Shown here piece after piece: positions 27,343 through 38,411 of a stretch of 64,000 bases of DNA. Position numbers and translations under genes: made by a program. The notes under the pieces are model-generated. The model had not been told where the DNA came from and ran no database searches. It saw only the letters and a program-made list of their open reading frames with translations. This DNA comes from DASUSH01 sp963785155 (lineage in GTDB: Bacteria > Actinomycetota > Thermoleophilia > Solirubrobacterales > 70-9): contig CAWAUB010000004.1 of NCBI GenBank assembly GCA_963785155.1, positions 124,001-188,000 on the forward strand. Direction: 5' to 3'. Within the stretch, counting starts at the first letter, position 1. Each line of letters starts with the position of its first letter.

Positions 27343-28857
27343 CGTCCTTGCCGTCGTCCGATTCGTCATCGCCTCCGTCGGCTCGTCGGCGTCGTCCTTC
27401 TCGGACTTCGCGCCGGACTCCTCGTCCTCGGTCTGGCCCTTCGCGTCGTCCACGGCCTGCTCGATCGAGCCCTTCATGTAGAAGGCGCGCTCGGGGATGT
27501 CGTCGAGGTTGCCCTCGACGAGCTCCTTGAAGCCGGAGACCGTGTCGGAGACCGGCACGTACTGGCCGGGGCTGCCGGTGAACTGCTCGGCGACGAAGAA
27601 CGGCTGCGAGAGGAAGCGCTCGATCTTGCGCGCCCGGTTGACGATCAGCTTGTCCTCGTCGGCGAGCTCGTCGATGCCGAGGATCGCGATGATGTCCTGC
27701 AGCTCCTTGTAGCGCTGCAGCACCTCCTGGACCTCGGTCGCGACCTGGTAGTGCTCCTCGCCGAGGATGTCCGGCTTGAGGATCGTCGAGGTCGAGTCGA
27801 GCGGGTCGACCGCCGGGTAGATCCCCTTCTCCGAGATCGACCGCGAGAGCGTCGTCGTCGCGTTCAGGTGGGCGAACACCGATGCCGGCGCCGGGTCGGT
27901 GAGGTCGTCGGCGGGCACGTAGATCGCCTGCACCGAGGTCACCGAGCCCTTCGTGGTCGAGGTGATCCGCTCCTGCAGCTCGCCCATCTCGGTCTCCAGG
28001 GTCGGCTGGTAGCCCACCGCGGAAGGCATCCGGCCGAGCAGCGCCGACACCTCGGAGCCCGCCTGGACGAACCGGAAGATGTTGTCGATGAAGAGCAGCA
28101 CGTCCTGGCCGCCCTCCTCGCGGAAGTACTCGGCCATCGTCAGGCCGGAGAGGGCGACCCGCAGGCGCGCTCCGGGAGGCTCGTTCATCTGGCCGAAGAC
28201 GAGCATCGTCTTGTCGATGACGCCCGACTCCTTCATCTCGAGCCAGAGGTCGTTGCCCTCGCGCGAGCGCTCGCCGACGCCGCAGAACGCGGAGAGGCCC
28301 TCGTGCTCCTCGCCGATGTTGCGGATCAGCTCCTGGATCAGCACCGTCTTGCCGACGCCGGCGCCGCCGAACAGGCCGACCTTGCCGCCCTTCGCGTAGG
28401 GCGCGAGCAGGTCGACGACCTTGATCCCCGTCTCGAGGATCTCCTGGGTCGGGGTCAGGTCCTCGACGTCGGGGGCGGAGCGGTGGATCGGCCAGCGTTC
28501 CTCGACCGCGACGTCGCCGGCCTGGTCGATCGGGTCGCCGAGCAGGTTGAAGATCCGGCCGAGGGTCGGCTTGCCGACGGGAACGGTGATCGGGCCGCCG
28601 GTGTCGACGACCTCCTGGCCGCGCCGCAGGCCGTCGGTCGAGTCCATCGCGACGCACTTGACCCGGTCGTCGCCGAGGTGCTGCTGCACCTCGAGCACGA
28701 GCTGCGTGGCCTCGTCCTCGTCGCGATCCTCCTGGCCGGCATCCATCGCGATCGTGAGCGCCGAGTAGATCTCGGGCAGCTCATCGGGGAAGGCGACGTC
28801 GACGACGACGCCTGTCACCTGCTCGACCTTGCCGACGTTTCCGTTTTCTTCAGCCAC
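27343..28857 (-). CDS. atpD: F1 ATP synthase beta subunit (runs in frame into atpC)
   Basis: Catalytic subunit with P-loop GGAGVGKTVLIQELI, GERSREGNDLWLEM, MNEPPGARLRVALSGLTMAE, and DELADED as the DELSEED lever. The usual C-terminus (about residue 470) is followed by an acidic extension (TEDEESGAKSEKDDADEPTE) that abruptly turns to AMTNRTTART before the atpC Met. In the neighbouring frame the acidic character continues (DDESDDGKDD), so a one-base error near 27370 probably removed the real stop. The 5' end and its place in the operon are canonical. Confidence 0.92.
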
Positions 28858-28880
28858 TTGTCGCTCCTCTTCGAGATCAG

Positions 28881-29798
28881 CTATCCGAGCGCCTCGGCGC
28901 CGCCTACGACTTCCAAGATTTCCTGTGTGATCTCCGCCTGACGGACCCGGTTCATCTCCAGGGTCAGGTCGCCGATCATGTCCTGTGCGTTCTCGGCCGC
29001 GCTGCGCATGGCCGTCATCCGCGAGCCGTGCTCGGACGCGGTCGACTCGAGCAGAGCCCGGAAGACCGAGAGGTCGACGTACTCGCGGAAAAGCTGTGGG
29101 AGGAGAAGCTCGGGGTCGGGCTCGTAGACCCAGAGCGCCTTCGCGTGCGCCTCGGCGAGCTCGGAGTCCTCGGGCTCCTCGGGCTCGGGGATGCCCTCAC
29201 CGAAGACCTCCGCCTCCTGCAGGGGCAGCAGCGTCTGCCGGCGCACGTACTGCGTCAGCGGCGAGACGTAGCGGTTGTAGATCAGCTCGACGCGATCGAC
29301 GTCCTCGTCCATGTAGGTGGTGCTCAAGTCCTCGCCGATCTCGCGGGCGTTGGCGAACCCCGGGCGGTCGGTGAAGCCGACGTACGCCTTCGAAACGTCC
29401 TCGCCGCGGAAGTTCATCGTCGAGTTGCCGCGGCGGCCGACCATCGAGAAGGTGGCCTCCACCCCGTCGGACTCGAACTCGCGCTTCAGGTCGAGCCCGG
29501 CGCGGATGATCTGCGCGTTGAACGAGCCCGCGAGGCCGCGGTCGCCGGTGACGAGCAGGATCCCGACCTTGCGGACCTTCTCGCGATCCTCCATCACGGG
29601 GATGTCGGGCATGGTCCCGGCCGCCTCGGAGACCTGGCGGGTCATCTGCCGCAACGCCTGCGCGTAGGGGCGCAGGTGCGCGATCCGCTCCTCCGCCCGG
29701 CGCAGCCGCGCTGCCGCGACCATCTCCATCGCCCGCGTGATCTTGTGGATGTTCTTGACGGACGAGATCCGGTTCTTGACTTCTTTGCGAGTGGCCAT
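28881..29798 (-). CDS. atpG: F1 ATP synthase gamma subunit
   Basis: 305 residues forming the central rotor. The N-terminal helix (RKEVKNRISSVKNIHKITRA and MEMVAAARLRRAE), LLVTGDRGLAGSFNAQII and the C-terminal helix (RMTAMRSAAENAQDMIGDL) are diagnostic. An acidic insertion (IPEPEEPEDSELAEAHAKAL) makes it slightly longer than usual. It starts three bases after the inferred true stop of atpA and precedes atpD by 23 bases. Confidence 0.95.
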   Translation of the reverse strand: MATRKEVKNRISSVKNIHKITRAMEMVAAARLRRAEERIAHLRPYAQALRQMTRQVSEAAGTMPDIPVMEDREKVRKVGILLVTGDRGLAGSFNAQIIRAGLDLKREFESDGVEATFSMVGRRGNSTMNFRGEDVSKAYVGFTDRPGFANAREIGEDLSTTYMDEDVDRVELIYNRYVSPLTQYVRRQTLLPLQEAEVFGEGIPEPEEPEDSELAEAHAKALWVYEPDPELLLPQLFREYVDLSVFRALLESTASEHGSRMTAMRSAAENAQDMIGDLTLEMNRVRQAEITQEILEVVGGAEALG

Positions 29799-29801
29799 GC
29801 G

Positions 29802-31486
<1,685 letters not shown>

Positions 31487-31509
31487 TTAGTCGGGCTCCT
31501 TCTCGGTTC

Positions 31510-32040
31510 TCATGCGCGGGAGATCTCCCGCCTCATTTTCTCCAGCTTGCTCTTAAGGCTTGCGTCGAGGACGACGTTGCCGACCCGCAGGACGAGCCCG
31601 CCGAGCACGTCCTCGTCGACCGTCGCGCTCAGCTGCACCTCGCGCCCGGTCTGCTTCTCGATCTCATCGCCGACCTGCTTGACGATCTTCTCGTCGAGCT
31701 CGATCGCGCTCGTCACATTCACCTCGAGCTGCTTGTTCTCCTCGGCGTAGAGCTCCTCGAAGTTCTGGCGGATGCGGAAGAGGGCCGGCATCCGGTGCTT
31801 CTCGGCGAGCAGCTCGAGGAAGTTGATCAGCTCCTCCTCAGCTCCGGAAACCGCTCGCTCGATGCCCTCGCGCTTCTCCGCCGAGGAGAAGTAGGGGCTG
31901 AAGAAGAACGCCTGCAGGTCGCGATCCTTGTCGACCGCATCGGTGAACTCGCCGAGCTGGTCGCGCACCTTGTCGAGGATGTCCTTGTCCCGGGCCACCT
32001 CGAACAATGACTCGGCATATACACGGGCGATCTCCTCCAC
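31510..32040 (-). CDS. atpH: F1 ATP synthase delta subunit
   Basis: 176 residues from a GTG that directly abuts the atpF stop. It shows the delta/OSCP pattern: RVYAESLFEVARDKDILDKV at the N-terminus, FLELLAEKHRMPALFRIRQN, and the C-terminal DEDVLGGLVLRVGNVVLDAS. It links the F1 crown to the b-subunit stalk. Confidence 0.95.
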   Translation of the reverse strand: MEEIARVYAESLFEVARDKDILDKVRDQLGEFTDAVDKDRDLQAFFFSPYFSSAEKREGIERAVSGAEEELINFLELLAEKHRMPALFRIRQNFEELYAEENKQLEVNVTSAIELDEKIVKQVGDEIEKQTGREVQLSATVDEDVLGGLVLRVGNVVLDASLKSKLEKMRREISRA

Positions 32041-32637
32041 TTAGGAGCGCTCACCTTCCGATTCGCCCCCGGTTGCCTGCCCCGCGAGGGCGGTGAAGTC
32101 GACCTCGGACAGGGCCTCCTCGACGAGCCGCTTCTGGTCGTCGTCGGAGAGGGACTTGCGGGTCACCTTCTCGGTGGCGAGCACGGTCAGGTCGGCGACC
32201 TCCTTGCGGATCTGCTCGAGCGAGCGACGCGTCTCGGCGTCGATGTCGCGGCGCGCCGCGGCGACGAGCTCCTCGCGCTTGGACTTGCCCTCGTCGGTCG
32301 CCTCGCGCTCGAGGTTCTCGGCGGCCTTGCGGGCGCGGGCGGTGATGTCGTCCGCCTGCTCGCGCGCCTCCTTGAGCCGCTGCCGGTACTCGGCGAGCAG
32401 CTTGTCCGCCTCCTCGCGCTGCTTCTCGGACGCCTTGATGTTCTCGCTGATCGCGTTGGCGCGCTTCTCGAGCGCCGCGCCGATCCGCGGCAGCGCCGCG
32501 CGCTTGAGCACCAGGAACGTCACGCCGAAGGCGATCAGCGTCCAGATCATCAGGCCGAGGCCCGGCGAGACGAGGAAGCTGCCGCCCTCCTCCTCCGCCG
32601 CCGCGACTAGCGGCAGGCTGTTCAGAAGCGCTCCCAA
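32041..32637 (-). CDS. atpF: Fo ATP synthase subunit b
   Basis: 198 residues: one N-terminal membrane helix (LMIWTLIAFGVTFLVLKRAA) followed by a long charged coiled coil (LPRIGAALEKRANAISENIK onward). It forms the peripheral stalk with the delta subunit. Four bases separate its ATG from the atpE stop, and its own stop abuts atpH. Confidence 0.95.
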   Translation of the reverse strand: MGALLNSLPLVAAAEEEGGSFLVSPGLGLMIWTLIAFGVTFLVLKRAALPRIGAALEKRANAISENIKASEKQREEADKLLAEYRQRLKEAREQADDITARARKAAENLEREATDEGKSKREELVAAARRDIDAETRRSLEQIRKEVADLTVLATEKVTRKSLSDDDQKRLVEEALSEVDFTALAGQATGGESEGERS

Positions 32638-32641
32638 CGGC

Positions 32642-32911
32642 CTAGAGGAAGAACGCGATCAGGCCGAAGATGAACGTGTAGAAGGCGACCGCTTCGGTCA
32701 GCGCGAAGCCGAGCCAGCGGATCGACTGCAGCTCGTCCTTCAGCTCGGGCTGACGGGCAACGGACTCGATCTCCGAAGCAAAGATGAGGCCGATGCCGAT
32801 ACCGGCACCGATCGAGCCGAGCCCGGCGCCGATGCCAAGCGCGATGGACTTCAGCCCGTCGTCGGTTACACCCGACGCCGCCTGGGCGAGGGGAAGCAGT
32901 AGGTCTTCCAT
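32642..32911 (-). CDS. atpE: Fo ATP synthase subunit c
   Basis: 89 residues from ATG at 32911, preceded by AAGGAGC. Two helices: the Gly-rich first (LGIGAGLGSIGAGIGIGLI) and the second carrying the ion-binding Glu (LGFALTEAVAFYTFIFGLI), joined by the polar RQPEL loop. There is no Gln or Glu in the Na+-type position of helix 1 and no Ser/Thr after the essential Glu, so proton coupling is expected. Spacing to atpB (32 bases) and atpF (4 bases) is operonic. Confidence 0.95.
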   Translation of the reverse strand: MEDLLLPLAQAASGVTDDGLKSIALGIGAGLGSIGAGIGIGLIFASEIESVARQPELKDELQSIRWLGFALTEAVAFYTFIFGLIAFFL

Positions 32912-32943
32912 TATTTGCTCCTTACCTTGATTGTCGAAGCCAC

Positions 32944-33861
32944 TTAGTGTTCGTCGGCGGTCGCGCCGCCAATATAGATCGCGGTCAGAGTCGAGAAGAT
33001 GAACGCCTGGAGCGTGGCCACCAGGCCGATCTCGAAGATGAAGAAGGCGAACGCCATCGGGAAGGTGAGCACCCCGAGCGCGGCGAGGCCGAGCAGGACG
33101 GCGAGGCCGCCGGCCATGAAGAGGATCAGCAGGTGGCCGGCGAGGATGTTCGCGAAGAGCCTGACCGCGAGTGAAATGACGCGGACCAGGTGCGAGATCA
33201 CCTCGATCATGAAGATCGCGGAGCGGCCGAAGAGGTTCATCGACTCGAGGCCCGGGGGCAGCCAGCTGGCGAAGTACTTGCCGACGCCCTTGGCCCGGAT
33301 CCCCTCGACGTGGTACGAGGCCACCGAGACCATCGCGAGGACGAGCGGGATCGAGATGTTCGCGGTCGCCGCGTAGATCGCGAAGCTCGGGATCGAGAGG
33401 CCGAAGATGTCGATCTCGTGCTCGGTGTTGGTCGGCAGCGGGATGTAGCCGAGCATGTTCGAGAACCAGATGAAGAAGAAGAGCGTCGCCAGGTAGGGGA
33501 ACCACTTGGTCGCGAGCTTCTGCTCCGGGATGTTCCCCGCGATGTTGTTCTTCGTCAGGTCGTAGGCGACCTCGATCGCCATCTGGATCTTGTTCGGCTC
33601 GCGCTGCATCCGCTTCGAGATGTAGGTCATGACTCCGATCGTCGCCGCGGCGGCGAGGAAGAGGTAGAGCACGGCCTTGTTGATCGACATGTCGGCGGGG
33701 CCGATCTGGATCGAGATCCAGGGATCGAGGAGGAACTCGTTCTGCGGCTGGAACTCCTCGTTCTTGCCGTCGCTGCCGACGATGACGACGAGCAGGATCG
33801 TGATCCCGAAGTAGAGCCCGAGGGCGAGGAAGACCTTGGCCTTGCGGCTCCAGGAACTCAC
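32944..33861 (-). CDS. atpB: Fo ATP synthase subunit a
   Basis: 305 residues with about six membrane helices. The functional Arg lies in ISLAVRLFANILAGHLLILF, facing the c-ring Glu; LFFFIWFSNMLGYIPLPT and the C-terminal LVATLQAFIFSTLTAIYIGG are typical. It provides the two proton half-channels. Its start overlaps the stop of the upstream membrane protein by four bases. Confidence 0.95.
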   Translation of the reverse strand: MSSWSRKAKVFLALGLYFGITILLVVIVGSDGKNEEFQPQNEFLLDPWISIQIGPADMSINKAVLYLFLAAAATIGVMTYISKRMQREPNKIQMAIEVAYDLTKNNIAGNIPEQKLATKWFPYLATLFFFIWFSNMLGYIPLPTNTEHEIDIFGLSIPSFAIYAATANISIPLVLAMVSVASYHVEGIRAKGVGKYFASWLPPGLESMNLFGRSAIFMIEVISHLVRVISLAVRLFANILAGHLLILFMAGGLAVLLGLAALGVLTFPMAFAFFIFEIGLVATLQAFIFSTLTAIYIGGATADEH

Positions 33862-34280
33862 TTCTGTTCCTCTGCGACCTGGGCGGACAGGCGCGAGATC
33901 GCCTCGCCGGCGAGATCAGCGGTGACGAGCGCGGCCGCGAAGACGGCCGCGGTGAGGCCCGTCTCGTCGTCGGTGGCCACGCCGACGACGAGGATCGCGA
34001 TCGTCAGCAGCCAGAGGCGAGCGATGAACGAGCCCGCGATCAGGCGCAGCGCGCCCATCCGGCCGGAGACGTCCTGCATCCGGGTCTCGGCGTAGTGCTG
34101 GATGCCGCGCTGGGCGAGCCAGGCGGCGGCGATCGCCAGGTAGGCGACGATCTCGAGGCCCGCGAGCAGGAAGACCGGCAGGGCGACGACGAGCAGGACG
34201 AGGTCCGCGAAGCGCGCGAGGGAGCCGGCGCGCCGGCCCTCCGCGTCGTGCCTAGAGGGCTCTAAAGCGAGCGTAGACAA
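33858..34280 (-). CDS. Membrane protein of unknown function in the atpI position
   Basis: 140 residues with about four hydrophobic segments (FADLVLLVVALPVFLLAGLE, YLAIAAAWLAQ, LWLLTIAILVVGVAT, TAAVFAAALVTADLAG). It overlaps both the small AtpZ-like gene (34252) and atpB, so it is part of the ATP synthase transcript. AtpI, an Mg2+/c-ring assembly factor, normally sits here, but I cannot align its motifs convincingly. A role in Fo assembly is an inference from position only. Confidence 0.6.
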   Translation of the reverse strand: MSTLALEPSRHDAEGRRAGSLARFADLVLLVVALPVFLLAGLEIVAYLAIAAAWLAQRGIQHYAETRMQDVSGRMGALRLIAGSFIARLWLLTIAILVVGVATDDETGLTAAVFAAALVTADLAGEAISRLSAQVAEEQK

Positions 34281-34431
34281 GTCCGAGACCCCCGAACACG
34301 CCCGCGAACAGGCCGATCAGCCCGAGCGGAACCGCCAGGCCGACAAGCGAGCCGATCCCATAGCCGATCGCTCCGCACAGGACGATCGAGCCGATCAGAA
34401 GGCCACCGGCCGCGGCGGCATCCCCCCTCAT
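34252..34431 (-). CDS. Small AtpZ/AtpI-like two-helix protein
   Basis: 59 residues from ATG at 34431: MRGDAAAAGGLLIGSIVLCG, then GYGIGSLVGLAVPLGLIGLF and FAGVFGGLGLVYARF. Two Gly-rich helices separated by a short loop match the AtpZ/AtpI family encoded ahead of atpB in many operons. It overlaps the next gene and is first in the ATP synthase operon. Confidence 0.65.
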   Translation of the reverse strand: MRGDAAAAGGLLIGSIVLCGAIGYGIGSLVGLAVPLGLIGLFAGVFGGLGLVYARFRAL

Positions 34432-34596
34432 CGCGGGGCCACCTCTCGCCGGGGGTTTCGAGGTCGTCGAATTCCAATCGGGATCCGTGCGTGAAAGTGA
34501 TTGAGAGCGGTTGGTAAACGATTTCCGCCCCGGTCGTCGTGACCAAGGCGGGACGGCAAGCCTATCCGAAAGCGGGCTTATGGAGCCTCGTCCGCC

Positions 34597-34626
34597 TTGA
34601 CGAAGCGCGAGCGCCCTGATTATCTT
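34597..34626 (+). promoter_or_regulatory. Sigma-A-type promoter for the RTX-like gene
   Basis: TTGACG (34597-34602), an 18-base spacer and TATCTT (34621-34626) form a good housekeeping promoter 55 bases before the ATG at 34681. GGAGGAGG provides the ribosome binding site. Confidence 0.5.
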
Positions 34627-34680
34627 CCACGGTGCCTTCCCCCAGCCGGGGGATCGGCGGGACCGGAGGAGGAACAAGGC

Positions 34681-35930
34681 ATGACTCGTACGAGGCGTCT
34701 TCGCGTCGTGGTCGCGACCTCGATCAGCACGTTCGCCGGCCTGGCGCTGATCGCCGCACCGGCGTTCGGGGCATCAGCGGTGAGCTACTCCCCGAGCGCG
34801 TTTGGCAGCTCGCTGAACATCACCGGCGACGCCAACGACGACCAGGTCACGATTTCGTCCGACGGCACGACGATCACGATCGCCGACTCCGGCACCGGCG
34901 GGATCGCCACGGCCGACCCGGACTGCGCGAACGCGGGTGGGGCCGCGGTGACCTGCCCCTTCGATCCCCCCGACCCGGCGCCCCCGGCCGATCCGACCTC
35001 TCCCGTGACGTTCATGAGCGCCAGCCTGCAGGCGGGCCAACGACACGTTCTTCAGCAGCGTGCCGGGGGTCCAGCTCTCCATCTCCGGCGGCGACGGCGA
35101 CGACATCCTCACGGGCGGCCCCGACAACGACTCGTTCGACGGCGGAAACGGAAACGACCAGATCTCCGGTGGCGATGGCAACGACTCGATGTCCGGCGGC
35201 GGCGGGCAGTTCGACGACGGGCGGCAGCGACGTGCTCGACGGACAGGCCGGCTTCGACACCGGCTTCTTCTCCCGCGAGCTGCAGGTCATCGCCAGCCTG
35301 AACGGCGTCGCCGACGACGGCTTCCCGGGCGAGGGCGACAACGTCATCGCCGAGCGCATCAACGGCGGCAGCGCGGACGACGTGCTCACCGGCAACGCGG
35401 AGAGCAACTTCCTCGACGGAAACTCCGGCAACGACCTGCTCACCGGCCTGGAGGGGAACGACACGCTCGACGGCGACGACGGCGACGACGCCCTGATCGG
35501 TGGCCCCCAGCGGGATCAGTTCGAATGCGACACCAACTTCGACACCGCGATCGTCGACCCCAGCGACGTCTTCGACGCCGAGTGCGAGCGCACCGGCGCC
35601 GAGGTCGTGGGCGGGACCGCGACGGTGAACAAGAAGTCGAAGACGAAGGTGGAGGTCACCTGTCCGGTCGAGGAGGCGAACGCGTGCGCCGGAACACTGG
35701 CGCTGGTCGCCGGCAGCAAGGTGCTGGGCAGCGCGTCCTTCTCAGTTGGGGCCGCCGCGACCGGCAAGGCCAGCGTGACGCTGAACAAGGAGGGCCGCAA
35801 GCTCCTGGACAAGAACGGTGGCACCCTGCTGGCGAGCGCCGAGGCGCAGACGACCGAGCCGGTCGGGACCTCGATCAAGGAGGACGAGGTCCTGCTGCGG
35901 CGCAAGCCCGGGAAGAACGGCGGCAAGTGA
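34681..35930 (+). CDS. Secreted RTX-like Ca-binding repeat protein 1 (two frame breaks)
   Basis: A signal peptide (MTRTRRLRVVVATSISTFAG, cut after AFGAS) and a beta-rich N-domain (NITGDANDDQVTISSDGTTI) are followed by RTX nonapeptides (GGDGDDILTGGPDNDSFDGG, NGNDQISGGDGNDSMSGG; later SADDVLTGNAESNFLDG). A C-terminal domain (TATVNKKSKTKVEVTCPVEE) ends in RRKPGKNGGK. Frames shift by one base near 35036 and 35212. The paralogue at 35933 reads LQAGNDT at the first break, confirming a one-base insertion. The protein should be exported by Sec and fold on Ca2+ outside; no type I secretion genes are nearby. Confidence 0.75.
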
Positions 35931-35932
35931 GC

Positions 35933-37154
35933 ATGCGGGCCAGGCGGCTCGGCGGCGCCGCAGCGCTCTGCTGCATCGCCGGCCTGGCAATCGGCGCAAC
36001 GCCCGCTCTCGGTGCCGCGAACGTCATCTACAGCCCGTCCTCGGGAGGATCGACGTTCGTGGTCATCGGCGAGGCCGACGACGAGCAGATCTCGGTCACG
36101 GTCAACGACAACCTGATCACGATCGCCGACGCCGGGACCGGCGGGATCACGACCGCTGACCCTGACTGCGCCATCGCAGGCGGGGGCACGGTGAACTGCC
36201 CGCTCGATCCCGCCTGACCCGGCTCCTCCGGCCGAGCCGACCGCGCCGGTGTTCGGCGCCGGCTTCGATCTGCAGGCCGGCAACGACACGCTCTCGTCCT
36301 CGGGGCAGTTCTTCCTCGAGGTCGTCGCAGGTGGCGGTGACGATGTCGTCAACGGCGGTCCCGACGAGGACTCGATCATCGGCGGCGAGGGCAACGACGC
36401 GCTGTTCGGCGGCGACGGCAACGACGCGTTCGACGGTGGAACCACCGGTCCGACCTCGGCCGGCGGCGCGGACCTGATCGACGGACAGGGCGGGGACGAC
36501 TTCGCCCAGTACCCGCGCACGTCGCCCGTCACCGTGAACCTCAACAACCTGCCCGACGACGGCTTCCCGGGCGAGGGCGACAACGTGATCACCGAGCAGG
36601 TCTTCGGCGGGACCAAGGACGACACCCTGATCGGCAACGCCCAGGGGAACACCCTGATCGGCGCAGCGGGCAACGACGTCATCTCCGGGCTCGAAGGCAA
36701 CGACGTCCTCGATGGCGGCGCCGGGGACGACGCCCTGATCGGCGGCCCCCAGCGCGATCAGACGTTCTGCGACGTGAACTTCGACACGTCGATCATCGAC
36801 CCCCGCGACGTCCCCGACCCGACGTGCGAGCGCACCGGCGCCGAGGTCGAGGACTCCACCGCGACGGTGAACAAGAAGTCGAAGGCGAAGATCGAGGTGA
36901 CCTGCCCGGTCGAGGAGGCGAACACCTGCGCCGGAACGCTGGCGCTTTTCGCCGGCTCCAAGGCCCTGGGCAGCGCGTCCTTCTCCGTCGGCGCCGGCCT
37001 CACCGGCAAGGCGACGGTGAAGCTGAACGGCGACGGCCGCAAGCTCTTCGACAAGAACGGCGGGACGATGCTGGCGACGGCACAGGCCCAGACGACGGAG
37101 CCGATCGGGACCTCTGTCGCCGAGGGCGACGTCCTGCTCAAGCGGAAGTCCTAG
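35933..37154 (+). CDS. Secreted RTX-like Ca-binding repeat protein 2 (one frame break near 36210)
   Basis: Tandem paralogue of the preceding gene, starting two bases after its stop (an upstream GTG at 35927 is a possible alternative). Signal peptide MRARRLGGAAALCCIAGLAI, N-domain VVIGEADDEQISVTVNDN, RTX repeats (GGGDDVVNGGPDEDSIIGG, GEGNDALFGGDGNDAFDGG) and the same C-domain (TCPVEEANTCAGTLALFAGS). At 36210 the text reads CPLDPA then stop; removing one C restores LDPPDPAPPAEP, which matches DPPDPAPPADP of protein 1. Likely surface or matrix protein. Confidence 0.75.
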
Positions 37155-37160
37155 CTCCGC

Positions 37161-38411
37161 TCAGCGGTCGTCGATCGCCAGCTCGCCGGTGTCCGGATCG
37201 ACCTTGGGAAAGCTCCCCGTCTCCAGCTCGCGGGCGACGCCGCGGTCCACCTCTTCCTCCGGTAGGACGACGCCCGCCTCGCCAAGCTTGCGCACCCGGA
37301 AGCGGCGCAGCTTGAGGATCTCGAGCACGTAGACGAGGTAGACGCTCGCGGCGAGCGCCGCGATGCCGCAGGCGATGATGACGGCGGTCCAGGCGGGGTC
37401 AAAGTTGCCGTGGTCGTCGGAGTAGGGCACGAAGCGCAGCGCCAGGGCCATCCCGGCGAGCACGAGGGCCCAGCCGTACAGGTAGGCGAGGGTGCGGCGC
37501 TGGGAGAACCCGATCGCGGCCATCCGGTGGTGGAAGTGCCAGCGGTCGGCGCGGTAGACCGGCTGGCGGTACTTCAGCCGCTTCGCGATCACGAAGCTCG
37601 AGTCCATGATCGGGATCGCCAGGACGACGAGCGGGAAGAACAGGGCGACCACAGCGTTGGTCTTCAGCGCGCCCTGGATCGCCACGCACGCGAGCAGGAA
37701 GCCGAGCAGGTTGGAGCCGGTGTCCCCCATGAAGCTCGACGCGGGCGGGAAGCCGTGGCGCAGGAAGCCGAGCGCACCGCCGGCGGTCAGCGCCGCGAGA
37801 ACGGCAGCGCCGGGCCGGTCGAGCGAGAGCGCGATGATCGCCAGGGTCGCGCCGGAGATCACGCAGACTCCCGCCGCGAGCCCGTCCATGCCGTCGATGA
37901 AGTTGATGACGTTGACGACCGCGACGATCCCGATCACCGTGAGGATGAAGGCGACGTCGACCTCGCCGACGAGCGGGGCGTCGAAGAGGTTCACCGAGCC
38001 CGGCTCGAGCCGTCCGAGGAAGGGCAGCGTGAAGGCGCCGGCCTTGACCCCGGCCTGGACCGCGATGATCGCCGCGACCGTCTGGCCCAGGAGCTTGACG
38101 GCTGCCGGGAGGTCGAAGACGTCGTCGAGCACGCCGACGGCGGCGATCACGGTCGCGCCGGCGAGGATCGCCGCCGTCTGATCGCCGCCCTGGAGCCAGA
38201 GGATCCCGGAGACCAGGACCCCGGCGAGGATCGCCAGCCCGCCGAGCTTCGGCGTCGGGGACGTGTGCAGGCTGCGCTCGTTGGGAATGTCGATCGCCCC
38301 GATCCGGTAGGCGAGCTTCTCGGTCAGCGGCACGAGCAGCCAGGCGACGATCGCCGCGACGACGAAGGCGAGTAGGACCTGGATCGAATCGGGTCGGCCG
38401 TCTACGAGCAT
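37161..38411 (-). CDS. wecA: Undecaprenyl-phosphate sugar-1-phosphate transferase (WecA/MraY family)
   Basis: 416 residues with about ten membrane helices. Catalytic features are the Asp pair in GVLDDVFDLPAAVKLLGQ, NFIDGMDGLAAGVCVISGA, and the cytosolic RADRWHFHHRMAAIGFSQRR with the HxHHR-type site. It moves HexNAc-1-phosphate onto undecaprenyl phosphate, starting a wall polymer. Location between the atp operon and prmC matches the conserved actinobacterial order. The C-terminal ~60 residues are cytosolic. It overlaps the following DUF354 gene, so glycan genes are coupled here. Confidence 0.85.
   Translation of the reverse strand: MLVDGRPDSIQVLLAFVVAAIVAWLLVPLTEKLAYRIGAIDIPNERSLHTSPTPKLGGLAILAGVLVSGILWLQGGDQTAAILAGATVIAAVGVLDDVFDLPAAVKLLGQTVAAIIAVQAGVKAGAFTLPFLGRLEPGSVNLFDAPLVGEVDVAFILTVIGIVAVVNVINFIDGMDGLAAGVCVISGATLAIIALSLDRPGAAVLAALTAGGALGFLRHGFPPASSFMGDTGSNLLGFLLACVAIQGALKTNAVVALFFPLVVLAIPIMDSSFVIAKRLKYRQPVYRADRWHFHHRMAAIGFSQRRTLAYLYGWALVLAGMALALRFVPYSDDHGNFDPAWTAVIIACGIAALAASVYLVYVLEILKLRRFRVRKLGEAGVVLPEEEVDRGVARELETGSFPKVDPDTGELAIDDR

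Noticed and set aside
26929..28857. Genuine atpD-atpC gene fusion
   Set aside because: The linking residues look out of frame, and the acidic tail continues in another frame; atpA shows the same kind of error with a clear natural stop. Kept as a finding, not as an annotation.
27175..28941. Long open frame antisense to atpD (588 codons)
   Set aside because: Arg/Asp/Val-rich composition typical of the antisense frame of a GC-rich gene; no motifs.
32642..32911. Na+-driven ATP synthase
   Set aside because: Subunit c lacks the Na+-type Gln/Glu in helix 1 and the Ser/Thr following the essential Glu.
34681..37154. Programmed ribosomal frameshifting in the RTX-like genes
   Set aside because: No slippery heptamer plus pseudoknot; the paralogues disagree on where the break lies and each lacks the other's break.
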